Source of the DNA: Lachnospiraceae bacterium
GTDB lineage: Bacteria; Bacillota; Clostridia; Lachnospirales; Lachnospiraceae
DNA length: 64,000 nucleotides
NCBI GenBank assembly: GCA_022652545.1
Contig: JALCRM010000001.1
Location: 124,001 to 188,000 of the forward strand
Reading direction: 5' to 3'
The notes beneath the pieces were generated by a model that worked only from the letters and a program-made list of their open reading frames with translations, did not search any database and was not told where the DNA came from. The translations under genes were made by a program, and so were the position numbers. Shown here piece after piece: positions 8,701-16,633 of this stretch; position 1 is the first letter of the stretch; the number at the start of each line of letters is the position of its first letter.

Positions 8701-9147
8701 TCACAGGAACGCGTCTGCGTCGTTTTCTTCGTATTTTACATCGCAGTATTTACAGCGGTAGATCTCGCGTGCTTCGTCTGCCAGGTAGAAAATGTGCGGA
8801 AGTTCCGGCTCCACAGCCGTGATGCAGCGCGGATTCGTGCAGCGGATGACACCGCGGATCTCTTTGGGCAGTGTGAGCACTTTCTTTTCCACGATCTCGC
8901 CGTCCTTGATGACGTTGACGGTAATATTGTGGTCAATGAAAGCCAGGACATCCAGGTTGAGCGTATTGATGTCGCATTCGACTTTCAGGATATCCTTCTT
9001 TCCCATCTTTTCACTGCGCGCATTTTTGATGATCGCCACCGGGCAGTCGGCCTTGTCCAGGCCCAGGTGACGGTAGATGGACATTGCTTTGCCGGCCGGA
9101 ATATGGTCCAGAACAAAGCCTTCTTCGATCTTGCCTACATTCAGCAT
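8701..9147 (-). CDS. pyrI: Aspartate carbamoyltransferase regulatory chain
   Basis: 148 aa. PyrI binds nucleotide effectors in its N-terminal domain (MLNVGKIEEGFVLDHIPAGKAMSIYRHLGL) and uses a C-terminal zinc domain to hold PyrB trimers together in the ATCase holoenzyme of pyrimidine biosynthesis. The four zinc cysteines are visible as CTNPRC and CKYC with a 23-residue gap. The track start at 9159 is rejected, because that ATG contains the GGAGG ribosome site of the ATG at 9147, five bases downstream. pyrI lies after pyrB on the same strand, but the two are separated by three tandem copies of a hairpin element that supplies the pyrI ribosome site. The gene converges with the 71-aa protein. 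Confidence 0.95.
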   Translation of the reverse strand: MLNVGKIEEGFVLDHIPAGKAMSIYRHLGLDKADCPVAIIKNARSEKMGKKDILKVECDINTLNLDVLAFIDHNITVNVIKDGEIVEKKVLTLPKEIRGVIRCTNPRCITAVEPELPHIFYLADEAREIYRCKYCDVKYEENDADAFL

Positions 9148-9152
9148 ACATA

Positions 9153-9444
9153 CCTCCATGAGGAGAATCTTCAGATTCTCCGAAATGGGCGGCCGGTGCG
9201 AAGCACCGTTGCCGCGATTCGAAAGTGGAGCATCAGCGACACTTTCGGATTAATGCCTCCATGAGGAGAATCTTCAGATTCTCCGAAATGGGCGGCCGGT
9301 GCGAAGCACCGCTGCCGCGATTCGAAAGTGGAGCATCAGCGACACTTTCGGATTAATACCTCCATGAGGAGAATCTTCAGATTCTCCGAAATGGGCGGCC
9401 GGTGCGAAGCACCGTTGCCGCGATTCGAAAGTGGAGCATCAGCG
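9153..9444 (-). repeat. Hairpin/RBS element, locus A: 2.8 tandem copies of a 103-bp unit before pyrI
   Basis: Units start at 9153, 9256 and 9359 (plus coordinates), each 103 bp; the third is cut at 86 bp near the pyrB stop. Units 1 and 2 are almost identical (one T/C change seen). Read in the pyrI direction, a unit holds hairpin 1 (AAAGTG...CACTTT), hairpin 2 (CGGTGC-TTC-GCACCG), hairpin 3 (GGAGAATC-TGAA-GATTCTCC) and then TCATGGAGG. That last GGAGG is the pyrI Shine-Dalgarno in the copy nearest the gene. In the two upstream copies it is a ghost ribosome site followed by ATTAATCC. The element family recurs at 11.7, 18.1, 44.8, 52.0 and 54.7 kb. Confidence 0.95.
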
Positions 9445-9453
9445 CCTGAAAAC

Positions 9454-10374
9454 TCAGTGCACCGTAATGTCCAGAAGCGTGAGTATCGTGGCCATGCGGA
9501 TCATGACGCCGTAGTGCACCTGCAGAAAATAAGCGGCACGGGGATCGTTGTCCACTTCGGGCGCGATCTCGGTGATGCGGGGAAGCGGGTGCAGAATGTA
9601 GCAGTCGCTCTTTGCCATGGCCAGCTTGCGCTCGTCCAGTATGTAGAAATCCTTCAGGCGTATATAGTCCTCTTCGTTGAAAAAGCGCTCTTTCTGTACG
9701 CGTGTCATGTACAGGATATCCAGTTCGCCGATACTGTCTTCGAGCATCGTGACTTCCTTGTAGGGAATGCCGCGGTCGCGGAGCACGTCGGTCACGTAGT
9801 CCGGCATGCGCAGCTCGGGTGGAGAGATGAAGACAAAACGGATATTTTCATAGCGGCACATCGCGGATACGAGGGAGTGCACCGTGCGGCCGAACTTGAG
9901 GTCGCCGCAGAGGCCGATCGTCAGGTTATCGAGCCCGCCCCGCAGTTTACGGATCGTGGTCAGGTCCGTCAGCGTCTGTGTGGGATGCTGGTGGCCGCCG
10001 TCCCCCGCGTTGATGATGGGGATCGTTGCATACTGCGCAGCTACGGTTGCCGCGCCTTCCTTGGGGTGGCGGATCGCGGCGATGTCGGCAAAATTCGAGA
10101 TGACGCGGATGGTGTCTGCGACGGTCTCTCCCTTGGCGGCGGAAGAACTGTTTGCATCCGCGAAGCCCATCGTCCGGCCTCCGAGGTTCAGCATGGCTGT
10201 CTCTATGGACAGCCTGGTACGTGTACTCGGCTCGTAAAACAGTGTGGCGAGTTTCTTGCCCTCGCAGGCGTGCGCGTACTTTTCGGGGTGTGCTTCAATG
10301 TCGTCCGCGAGCAGGAACAGCCTGTCCAGTTCCTCCTTGGAAAAATCCAGCGGTGTCAGCAGATCGCGTTTCAT
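9454..10374 (-). CDS. pyrB: Aspartate carbamoyltransferase catalytic chain
   Basis: 306 aa, normal length. It condenses carbamoyl phosphate with aspartate, the committed step of pyrimidine synthesis. The carbamoyl-phosphate loop [11 protein letters not shown] (STRT at residues 50-53), the HPTQTLTDL segment and the aspartate-domain region near PLPR are present. AAAGGAG lies five bases before the ATG. It follows the DUF5721 gene by 24 bp on the minus strand and precedes pyrI, so the operon order is LytTR - DUF5721 - pyrB - (elements) - pyrI. No other pyr genes are nearby and no PyrR-type attenuator was noticed. Confidence 0.96.
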   Translation of the reverse strand: MKRDLLTPLDFSKEELDRLFLLADDIEAHPEKYAHACEGKKLATLFYEPSTRTRLSIETAMLNLGGRTMGFADANSSSAAKGETVADTIRVISNFADIAAIRHPKEGAATVAAQYATIPIINAGDGGHQHPTQTLTDLTTIRKLRGGLDNLTIGLCGDLKFGRTVHSLVSAMCRYENIRFVFISPPELRMPDYVTDVLRDRGIPYKEVTMLEDSIGELDILYMTRVQKERFFNEEDYIRLKDFYILDERKLAMAKSDCYILHPLPRITEIAPEVDNDPRAAYFLQVHYGVMIRMATILTLLDITVH

Positions 10375-10398
10375 GAAAACTCCTTTCTTTACCGGGGT

Positions 10399-10908
10399 TC
10401 AGACCGGGATGTCGAAGTCTATTTCTTTTTCCTGCAGGAACCGTATGACCGCACGGTCCCAGATGCCTTCTTCGCTTTTATCGAGGGTGAAGGCGGAATG
10501 GCCGACGCCCGTGAGGATATCGGCCTCCTGCCCGTCATAGCGGATCGTGAGGACGAGCGAAGAGACGGAACCTGCGGAAGGCCCGGCGCCGGATCCGGCG
10601 GTCAGCGTTGCGGCGATGTACTCCGGCTTCAGGTGCAGCACGAGGCAGAAGCGGACAGGCGCGCGGCGGCCTTTGATGAGTTCGCGGCAGAGCGGACGCA
10701 CTTCGCTCCAGGGGACCATTTCCCACGGGCGCACTGTTTTGTCATTCCATTCCTCTTCGGTGTAAAAGTCACGGTTCAGGCGGCCGTTCAGTTCCCAGGC
10801 GACGGCGGTCGTGATCGAGGCTTCCTCCAGCAGGAAGGAGTCAAAACATTCTCCGGACAGGAGTTTTCCCATAAAAGGTCCTAATTGTCGGATGCGGATC
10901 TTGATCAT
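10399..10908 (-). CDS. DUF5721-like protein, unknown function
   Basis: 169 aa from the ATG at 10908; the track start at 10995 would overlap the preceding gene and lacks a ribosome site, whereas GAGG lies eight bases before 10908. The sequence MIKIRIRQLGPFMGKLLSGECFDSFLLEEA and the later GRLNRDFYTEEEW match what I remember of DUF5721 proteins, found mostly in Lachnospiraceae. It has no signal peptide or transmembrane helix, so it is presumed cytoplasmic. It starts ten bases after the LytTR regulator stop and ends 24 bp before pyrB, so the three genes are probably one transcript. The function is unknown; the position suggests only co-expression with ATCase. Confidence 0.7.
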   Translation of the reverse strand: MIKIRIRQLGPFMGKLLSGECFDSFLLEEASITTAVAWELNGRLNRDFYTEEEWNDKTVRPWEMVPWSEVRPLCRELIKGRRAPVRFCLVLHLKPEYIAATLTAGSGAGPSAGSVSSLVLTIRYDGQEADILTGVGHSAFTLDKSEEGIWDRAVIRFLQEKEIDFDIPV

Positions 10909-10918
10909 GCGGGGAACC

Positions 10919-11665
10919 TCACTCTGACAGCCACTGCATCTGTTTTCGCACCAGGCCCGCGTAGTGCGGGGTGGTGCGGACTGCAGTGCCGTCATCCATT
11001 TCTATGCGGAACGGGGACACTTTCTTCACATGCGCCGTGTTGACAAAGCCGTTGGCGTCGTGCGTCGGGACAAAATACGGATTGCCGGTCACGGACATGA
11101 AGGTGACGTAGGCCTGGCCGGGCACGACGATCTCGCTGCGCCCTTCGAGGGAAAGCCTTACTCTCGTGTTGTAGCTGTCGCTTGTTGCACAGATGATATC
11201 GTGCGGCTGGACATAGACCGTTTCGCCGAGCGCCAGACTGCGCAGTTCGATCAGCGGTACCTTTTTCATGGCCAGCGGGCCGATCTCGTCGATCATGGTG
11301 CGGAGTTCCTCTACGAGGATGGGCTTGCGCAGAGTGCGGAGATGGCGCGGGTACGGGATGCTTTCCCGGCGCTTTTCGATCTCGGCTTCGTAATCGATCG
11401 AAGAGGAACACAGGACGAACCAGCCTGCGGCACCGGATTTCTGCAGCTCGCAGACCAGATTCAGCCCGTCGTTCTCCGGGTCGGAGGTCATGTCTATGAA
11501 GAAAATATCGTACATGGAAGCCGACGGCATGATGGCTTCCCTGCTGCCGTAGGAATCTATGTAGTAGGCCTCGTCCTCTGTTTTGCGCCGGTCCGATTCG
11601 CGGCTGAGCAGTCGCTCGGACTGGTGCCGGTCGGCAATGTTGTCATCACAGATGGCTATATGCAT
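10919..11665 (-). CDS. LytTR-family response regulator
   Basis: 248 aa. Residues 1-125 form a receiver domain (MHIAICDDNIADRHQSERLL; phospho-acceptor D58 in YDIFFIDMTSD; conserved K near LRKPI). Residues ~140-245 are a LytTR DNA-binding domain (VYVQPHDIICATSDSYNTRVRL...FVPTHDANGFVNTAHVKKVSP). LytTR regulators usually bind direct repeats upstream of exported or surface-function genes and pair with a membrane histidine kinase, but no such kinase adjoins this gene. The GGAG ribosome site is part of a hairpin element (11673-11768) inserted between this gene and DUF1294. It is followed at ten bases by the DUF5721 gene. Confidence 0.9.
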   Translation of the reverse strand: MHIAICDDNIADRHQSERLLSRESDRRKTEDEAYYIDSYGSREAIMPSASMYDIFFIDMTSDPENDGLNLVCELQKSGAAGWFVLCSSSIDYEAEIEKRRESIPYPRHLRTLRKPILVEELRTMIDEIGPLAMKKVPLIELRSLALGETVYVQPHDIICATSDSYNTRVRLSLEGRSEIVVPGQAYVTFMSVTGNPYFVPTHDANGFVNTAHVKKVSPFRIEMDDGTAVRTTPHYAGLVRKQMQWLSE

Positions 11666-11672
11666 TCTTCTA

Positions 11673-11768
11673 CTCCATGAGGAGGATTTTCAAATCCTCC
11701 GAAACAAACATCGGCGACACTTCGTGCCGCTGCTGCAGCCGGTGCGTCAGCACCGATGCCACTGTCCG
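11673..11768 (-). repeat. Hairpin/RBS element, locus B, before the LytTR regulator
   Basis: In gene orientation it holds CGGTGC-TGAC-GCACCG followed by GGCTGC, an imperfect AGCGGCAC/GTGTCGCC stem, CGATGTTTGTTTC, then GGAGGATT-TGAA-AATCCTCC and TCATGGAG seven bases before the ATG. Hairpin 3 differs from locus A by compensating changes (AATC/GATT becomes GATT/AATC). The element fills the whole gap between the DUF1294 stop and the regulator start. Confidence 0.9.
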
Positions 11769-12062
11769 TCAGTTGATGAAACTGACAGAGAAGGACCGCA
11801 GGCAGATTACCAGCAGTAAAACCTGGCCCAGCAGGATCGCCGGGATGCCGATGAAGAATGCGGGCTTCCGGTTCTTGTGGCGCAGGATGAACATGGCGGC
11901 AAGCGCCCCTGCAGAGCCGCCGAGGAGTGCCAGGATGAAAAGTACAGCCTCAGGTACGCGGAATTCGTGGTTGACGGCTTTCTTCTTATCGAGCGCAAAA
12001 ACGCCGAACGTTATGAAATTGAGAAGCAGGAAATAGCATATAAGAAACAGCCTCACGCTCAT
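11769..12062 (-). CDS. DUF1294 family membrane protein
   Basis: 97 aa with three to four hydrophobic segments (LFLICYFLLLNFITFGVFAL; PEAVLFILALLGGSAGALAAMFIL; FFIGIPAILLGQVLLLVICL). The pattern FALDKKKA...RVPE..LF.LA.LGGS.GA..AM...RHK is the usual DUF1294 signature. The function of the family is unknown. AGGAG lies five bases before the ATG, directly after the argG terminator, so the gene may be transcribed by read-through from argG or from an undetected promoter. It is followed by hairpin element B and then the LytTR regulator. Confidence 0.88.
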   Translation of the reverse strand: MSVRLFLICYFLLLNFITFGVFALDKKKAVNHEFRVPEAVLFILALLGGSAGALAAMFILRHKNRKPAFFIGIPAILLGQVLLLVICLRSFSVSFIN

Positions 12063-12072
12063 GCGGACTCCT

Positions 12073-12111
12073 AAAAAACGACCTCTTACGCAGAGAGTGC
12101 ATAAGAGGTCG
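12073..12111 (-). terminator. Intrinsic terminator after argG
   Basis: On the minus strand a perfect 10-bp stem (CGACCTCTTA / TAAGAGGTCG, 13-nt loop) is followed by six T residues. The T run ends two bases before the AGGAG site of the DUF1294 gene, so leaky read-through would directly feed the next gene. Confidence 0.85.
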
Positions 12112-12157
12112 CGTAATCTATGTGCTATTGTATAGCAGGTCGCCGTTTTTTTGAAGT

Positions 12158-13411
12158 TTATTTCAGGCTCTGCATCTTCATGGCGCGGATCTTGCTGGAA
12201 AGGCCGAAGAGGTTGATGAAGCCTTCCGCGTCATGGTGGTCATAAAGTTCGCCGGTCGTAAAGGATGCGATGCTTTCGTTGTACATGGAGTAAGGAGAAG
12301 TTTCGCCGGCCTTGATGATGTTTCCTTTGTAAAGGTAGAACTTCACTTCGCCTGTCACGTACTGCTGGGTGGACTCGATGAAAGCCTGCTCTGCTTCGCG
12401 CAGCGGGGTGAACCATTTGCCTTCATAGACGAGGCTCGCGAATTTGGAGCCGATCTCGTTCTTGAGGGCGTAGGTCTCGCGGTCGAGGATCAGTTCCTCG
12501 AGCTGCTGGTGCGCGGCATAGATGATGGTGCCGCCGGGAGTTTCATAAACACCGCGGCTCTTCATACCGACCACGCGGTTCTCCACGATATCCACGATGC
12601 CGATGCCGTTGGCGCCGCCGAGCTTGTTGAGCTTGCGGATGATGTCGGAAAGCTTCATCTTTTTGCCGTTTACCGAGGTCGGGAGACCTTTTTCAAACGT
12701 CATGGTGACGAGCGTCTTTTTGTCGGGAGCCTTTTCGGGCGTCGTGCCGAGCACGAGCATGTGTTCATAGTCCGGGCCGTTGGCAGGATCTTCCAGTTCC
12801 AGGCCTTCGTGGGAGATATGCCAGAGGTTGCGGTCGCGGCTGTAGCTGTTCTTGGCGGAGAAGGGAAGATGAATGCCTTTCTCCTTGCAGTACGCCATCT
12901 CGGATTCACGGGAATCGAACTGCCACTTGGGATCGCGCCATGCTGCGATGATCTTCAGATCCGGTGCGAGTGCCTTGATGCCGAGTTCAAAACGCACCTG
13001 GTCGTTGCCCTTGCCGGTAGCGCCGTGGCAGATGGCTGTGGCGCCTTCCTTGCGTGCGATCTCGACGAGTTTCTTGGCGATCAGCGGGCGGGCCATCGAG
13101 GTGCCGAGAAGATACTTGTTTTCATAGACAGCGTGTGCGCGGATGCAGGGAGCAATGTATTCGTCGCAGAATTCGTCGATGACATCCAGTTCGTAGAGCT
13201 TGGAAGCGCCTGTTGTCTTGGCTCTCTCCTCGAGATTCTTCAGCTCGGAATCCTGCCCGACGTTGATGCAGACGGCGATGACTTCATAATTATAGTTTTC
13301 CTTCAGCCAGGGGATGATGGCGGTGGTGTCAAGGCCGCCGGAATAGGCGAGGATGATCTTTTCCTGTTTTGCTGCGCTTTTGGTGCCCGATGCGGATTTC
13401 TTTGCTGTCAT
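12158..13411 (-). CDS. argG: Argininosuccinate synthase
   Basis: 417 aa. It joins citrulline and aspartate with ATP to form argininosuccinate in arginine synthesis. The N-terminal P-loop-like motif ILAYSGGLDTTAIIPWLKE, the TSMARPLIAK and GATGKGNDQVRFE segments, and NLWHISHEG are diagnostic. The track ORF begins at 13984, but the ATG at 13411 has GGAGG eight bases upstream, and the ATG four codons earlier overlaps that ribosome site. The Lys/Ala/Ser N-terminal extension (MTAKKSASGTKSAAKQEK) is longer than in many homologues. It is transcribed divergently from argC from its own promoter and ends at a strong terminator. The partner argH is not in the window. Confidence 0.96.
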   Translation of the reverse strand: MTAKKSASGTKSAAKQEKIILAYSGGLDTTAIIPWLKENYNYEVIAVCINVGQDSELKNLEERAKTTGASKLYELDVIDEFCDEYIAPCIRAHAVYENKYLLGTSMARPLIAKKLVEIARKEGATAICHGATGKGNDQVRFELGIKALAPDLKIIAAWRDPKWQFDSRESEMAYCKEKGIHLPFSAKNSYSRDRNLWHISHEGLELEDPANGPDYEHMLVLGTTPEKAPDKKTLVTMTFEKGLPTSVNGKKMKLSDIIRKLNKLGGANGIGIVDIVENRVVGMKSRGVYETPGGTIIYAAHQQLEELILDRETYALKNEIGSKFASLVYEGKWFTPLREAEQAFIESTQQYVTGEVKFYLYKGNIIKAGETSPYSMYNESIASFTTGELYDHHDAEGFINLFGLSSKIRAMKMQSLK

Positions 13412-13504
13412 TGTGTTTTCCTCCATGCAGTGCTGTGTGCCCCTGAAGCAGTGTATAGTATTGGCAGGGGCTGTCACATCTTCCTGTGTTCTGTGTGTGA
13501 AATG

Positions 13505-13533
13505 ACTATACAACAGCAAATATGCAAATGCAA
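13505..13533 (-). promoter_or_regulatory. argG promoter with repeated TTGCAT motif
   Basis: On the minus strand TTGCAT and TATAGT are spaced 17 bases apart. A second TTGCAT overlaps the spacer, and an AT-rich partial palindrome (TGTATAAATTTTCA) lies just upstream, resembling an ARG box. The argC promoter on the other strand uses the same TTGCAT box. Operator identity as ArgR is inference. Confidence 0.6.
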
Positions 13534-13609
13534 GTGAAAATTTATACATTTTTACCGGATTTTTGAAGCAGTATATGTGCAAATAAAAGAACCGTGCTAA
13601 AAAATCATG

Positions 13610-13638
13610 TTGCATAATATGCAAATAGGATGTATATT
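13610..13638 (+). promoter_or_regulatory. argC promoter overlapping a near-perfect palindrome (candidate ArgR operator)
   Basis: TTGCAT (13610) and TATATT (13633) are 17 bases apart. The -35 box lies within TTGCATAATATGCAA, a near-perfect 15-bp palindrome. Related ATATGCAAAT copies occur near 13520 and 13573. A repressor bound here would block RNA polymerase directly. Arginine repressor is the likely candidate because both flanking genes make arginine. Confidence 0.6.
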
Positions 13639-13676
13639 CTAACGAAAAGCTGACGAAGAACGGGAAAGGACAGACC

Positions 13677-14798
13677 ATGGTAAAAGCAGGGATCATAGGG
13701 GCAACAGGGTATGCGGGTGCCGAGATACTGAGACTTCTGGCAAAACATCCGCAGGCGGAGATCGCCTGGATCGGCAGCAGGAGCTGTGCCGGTCGGAACA
13801 TTGCGGAGGTGTACGGAAATCTGGCAAAACAGGTCGATCTTGTCTGTATTGACGACGACACGGAAACAATGAAGGAACAGATCTCGGAACTGGCCGGGCA
13901 GGTGGATGTGATCTTCACCGCGACGCCGCAGGGCACATGCTGCTCGCTCGTTTCGCCACAGCTGCTTTCCCATACGAAGGTCATCGATCTTTCGGCGGAT
14001 TTCCGCCTGTCCGACGTGCAGGTCTACGAAAAGTGGTACAGGCTGCAGCACAAAGCCCCCGGGCTGCTGCCGCAGGCGGTCTACGGGCTCACGGAACTGT
14101 ACAGGGAAAAGGTGAAGAACACGCAGCTGCTGGCAAATCCGGGATGCTTTACGACCTGTTCGATCCTGACGGCGTATCCGCTCGTAAAGGACGGACTGAT
14201 CAGACCCGAAACGCTCATCATCGATGCCCTGAGCGGCGTGTCCGGTGCAGGGAGGGGAGCCAAGGTGGCCGACCTTTACTGCGAGGTCAACGAAAATGCC
14301 AAAGCATACGGCGTCACGACGCACAGGCACACGCCGGAGATCGAGGAGCAGCTGGGGAGAGCCGCGGCAGCAGGCGCGGACGGGAACATCGCGGACGTTG
14401 CGAAGGGCGAGGAGAAGAAGCTGGCGCTGCAGTTTACGCCGCATCTCGTGCCGATGAACCGCGGCATTCTCGTAACGGCGTATGCGGACCTTGTGCCGGA
14501 CGCGGACGGCAATTTCCCGGAGGAGGAAAAACTGCGCGCTGTCTATGAGAAATACTACGCGGGCGAGAAATTCATACGTCTGCTGCCGGAGGGCGCCGTG
14601 CCGGAGACACGTTTCACAGAGGGCAGCAATTACGTGGACATAGGCATCAAAGAGGATCTCCGGACGCACAGAGTGATCATGATGGGGGCGCTCGACAATC
14701 TTGTGAAGGGCGCTGCGGGGCAGGCGGTGCAGAACATGAACGTGATGTTCGGACTGCCGGAGGATGCAGGCCTCGACATTGTACCCTGTTTTCCGTAA
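13677..14798 (+). CDS. argC: N-acetyl-gamma-glutamyl-phosphate reductase
   Basis: 373 aa. It reduces N-acetylglutamyl phosphate with NADPH to the semialdehyde, the third step of ornithine synthesis. The Rossmann motif GIIGATGYAGAEILRLL opens the protein, the catalytic Cys157 lies in LLANPGCFTT, and HRHTPEIEEQL supplies the active-site His region. The length is slightly above the usual ~345 aa because of an Ala/Glu-rich insert after EEQL (RAAAAGADGNIADVAKGEEKK). It is the first gene of the plus-strand arginine block and diverges from argG. Confidence 0.96.
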   Translation: MVKAGIIGATGYAGAEILRLLAKHPQAEIAWIGSRSCAGRNIAEVYGNLAKQVDLVCIDDDTETMKEQISELAGQVDVIFTATPQGTCCSLVSPQLLSHTKVIDLSADFRLSDVQVYEKWYRLQHKAPGLLPQAVYGLTELYREKVKNTQLLANPGCFTTCSILTAYPLVKDGLIRPETLIIDALSGVSGAGRGAKVADLYCEVNENAKAYGVTTHRHTPEIEEQLGRAAAAGADGNIADVAKGEEKKLALQFTPHLVPMNRGILVTAYADLVPDADGNFPEEEKLRAVYEKYYAGEKFIRLLPEGAVPETRFTEGSNYVDIGIKEDLRTHRVIMMGALDNLVKGAAGQAVQNMNVMFGLPEDAGLDIVPCFP

Positions 14799-14843
14799 GG
14801 GAAGAAGGCCGGGAGATCCGGCATGGAAAAGGAGCGGCAGTCA

Positions 14844-15338
14844 ATGAATGGAGTCAGGATCTGTCCGATGGAGATCTCGGACTATGACCAGGTATATAAA
14901 CTCTGGCAGTCGATCGACGGCTTCGGGATCCGGAGCATCGACGATTCCCGCGAAGGAGTGGAACGGTTTCTCGGACGGAACCCGGGCCTCAGCGTAGTCG
15001 CAAAGAGCGGCGAAGACGGGAGGGTCGTGGGGGCGATCCTGTGCGGAGAGGACGGCAGGCGCGGCTGTCTTTACCATGTGTGCGTGAACAGGAGCTGCCG
15101 CCTTGAAGGCATCGGCACCGCCATGGTCACGCAGTGCATGCACAGTCTGCGGGCGCGGGGCATCAACAAGGTGTCGCTGATCGCGTTTACGCGCAACGAC
15201 ATCGGCAACACGTTCTGGAAACAGATCGGGTGGACAAAGCGGGAAGACCTGAACTATTATGACTTTACGCTGAACAGCGAAAACATAACGCGTTTCATCA
15301 ATGCGGGCGCGGCCTCGGAAAACCGCAGGGAGAACTGA
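14844..15338 (+). CDS. GNAT-family N-acetyltransferase
   Basis: 164 aa from the ATG at 14844, which has AAGGAG nine bases upstream. The track start at 14823 (seven codons longer, GGGAG seven bases upstream) is also possible. The acetyl-CoA motif appears as CLYHVCVNRSCRLEGIGTAMV, with the QxxGxG/A loop here RLEGIG, followed by MHSLRARGINKVSLIAF and the C-terminal NTFWKQIGW. The N-terminus (RICPMEISDYDQVYKLWQSI) is common in clostridial GNAT proteins. It lies between argC and argJ with gaps of 45 and 2 bp, so it is part of the operon. A role in N-acetylglutamate formation is conceivable, but ArgJ already recycles acetyl groups. The substrate is unknown. Confidence 0.85.
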   Translation: MNGVRICPMEISDYDQVYKLWQSIDGFGIRSIDDSREGVERFLGRNPGLSVVAKSGEDGRVVGAILCGEDGRRGCLYHVCVNRSCRLEGIGTAMVTQCMHSLRARGINKVSLIAFTRNDIGNTFWKQIGWTKREDLNYYDFTLNSENITRFINAGAASENRREN

Positions 15339-15340
15339 AG

Positions 15341-16630
15341 ATGCAGGATACGGACAAAACAGCGAAGGATACAGGCTTTTCAAATGGAACGGCTGTCAGG
15401 ACGGAAGGCGGCGTCACGGCGGCAAAGGGCTTTTCCGCAGCCTCCGCGGCGGCGCATATCAAATACGCCGGGCGGGACGACATGGCGATGATCTACAGTG
15501 AAGCGCCGTGCACGGCTGCCGGCACCTATACGAGCAATGTCGTCAAGGCAGCGCCCGTACTGTGGGACAGGGCGATCACGGCTTCCGGGAAACCGGTGCG
15601 TGCGGTGGTCGTGAACGCGGGCATTGCAAATGCCTGCACCGGGGAGGAAGGCATGCGCATCTGCCGTGCGGAGGCGGAAGCGGCCGCAGGCCTGCTCGGC
15701 ATTCTGCCGGGAGAGGTGCTGCTCGGATCCACCGGCGTCATTGGCATGCAGATGCCCGAGGACAGGCTGCAGCAGGGCATAGGGCAGCTCGCAGGCGCAC
15801 TTGCGCATACGCAGGAAGCGGGCACGGCGGCGGCTCGAGCGATTATGACGACGGATACGGTGAAAAAGGAACTGGCCGTTACGTTCAGGACGTCGGACGG
15901 CGCCCTTGTCACGCTCGGCGGGATGAGCAAGGGTTCCGGCATGATCATGCCGAACATGTGCACGATGCTGTGCTATGTGACGACGGATGCGGCGATCGAG
16001 GCTCCCCTGCTCGACAAGGCCATGCATGCGGTCGTGGCCGATACCTTCAACATGATCTCGGTAGACGGCGACACTTCGACCAACGATACGTTCCTGTGCC
16101 TCGCAAACGGTCTTTCCGGAAATGCGGTGATCAGCGGGGAGAACGGGGACTACTTCGCCTTTGAAAATGCGCTGCGGGAGCTCTGCACGGAACTCGCGCG
16201 TACGATGGCGGGCGACGGCGAAGGAGCCACGAAGCTGATCGAGGCGAAAGTCGTGGGCGCCGATACCGTGGAACATGCCAAAACACTGGCAAAATCAGTC
16301 ATCTGTTCCAACCTTACGAAGGCGGCGATCTTCGGAGGCGACGCGAACTGGGGCCGTATCCTGTGTGCCCTCGGGTATGCGGGCGTGCCGTTTGATCCGG
16401 ACAAAACAGATCTCCGGTTCATGGATCCGAAGGATCCGGAATATGCCGGTCTCCTCCTGTTCACGAAAGGCGCGCCGGCGGACTACAGCGAGCAGACGGC
16501 GGCATCCCTTCTTTCCGGAAAGGAAGTCGATATCGTCTGCGACATGCACATGGGCGAAGCAGAAGCCGTGGCCTGGGGCTGCGACCTGACATACGATTAT
16601 GTGAAGATCAACGCGGATTACAGGAGCTGA
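15341..16630 (+). CDS. argJ: Bifunctional ornithine acetyltransferase / N-acetylglutamate synthase
   Basis: 429 aa. It moves the acetyl group from N-acetylornithine to glutamate, closing the acetyl cycle. The precursor self-cleaves before a Thr, here Thr208 in PNMCTMLCYVTTDA, after the conserved GGMSKGSGM. The Cys after the Met replaces the more usual Ala. Other hallmarks are TSNVVKAAPV, NAGIANACTG near the oxyanion hole, GDTSTNDT and GANWGRI-type GGDANWGRILCALGYAG. It starts two bases after the GNAT stop and ends three bases before the DUF6020 start. Confidence 0.96.
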   Translation: MQDTDKTAKDTGFSNGTAVRTEGGVTAAKGFSAASAAAHIKYAGRDDMAMIYSEAPCTAAGTYTSNVVKAAPVLWDRAITASGKPVRAVVVNAGIANACTGEEGMRICRAEAEAAAGLLGILPGEVLLGSTGVIGMQMPEDRLQQGIGQLAGALAHTQEAGTAAARAIMTTDTVKKELAVTFRTSDGALVTLGGMSKGSGMIMPNMCTMLCYVTTDAAIEAPLLDKAMHAVVADTFNMISVDGDTSTNDTFLCLANGLSGNAVISGENGDYFAFENALRELCTELARTMAGDGEGATKLIEAKVVGADTVEHAKTLAKSVICSNLTKAAIFGGDANWGRILCALGYAGVPFDPDKTDLRFMDPKDPEYAGLLLFTKGAPADYSEQTAASLLSGKEVDIVCDMHMGEAEAVAWGCDLTYDYVKINADYRS

Positions 16631-16633
16631 GGC

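Noticed and set aside
9153-9444. CRISPR array
   Set aside because: Units are adjacent, 103 bp, with no spacers; no cas genes are in the window.
9328-10884. 518-aa plus-strand ORF across the hairpin array and pyrB
   Set aside because: It begins in the 103-bp repeat (MRRIFRFSEMGG type peptide from the element) and then runs antisense to pyrB and DUF5721. The element is explained by RNA structure, not coding.
12233-13537. 434-aa plus-strand ORF opposite argG
   Set aside because: It is a shadow of argG, whose motifs are all present on the minus strand; no ribosome site, promoter or motif supports it.
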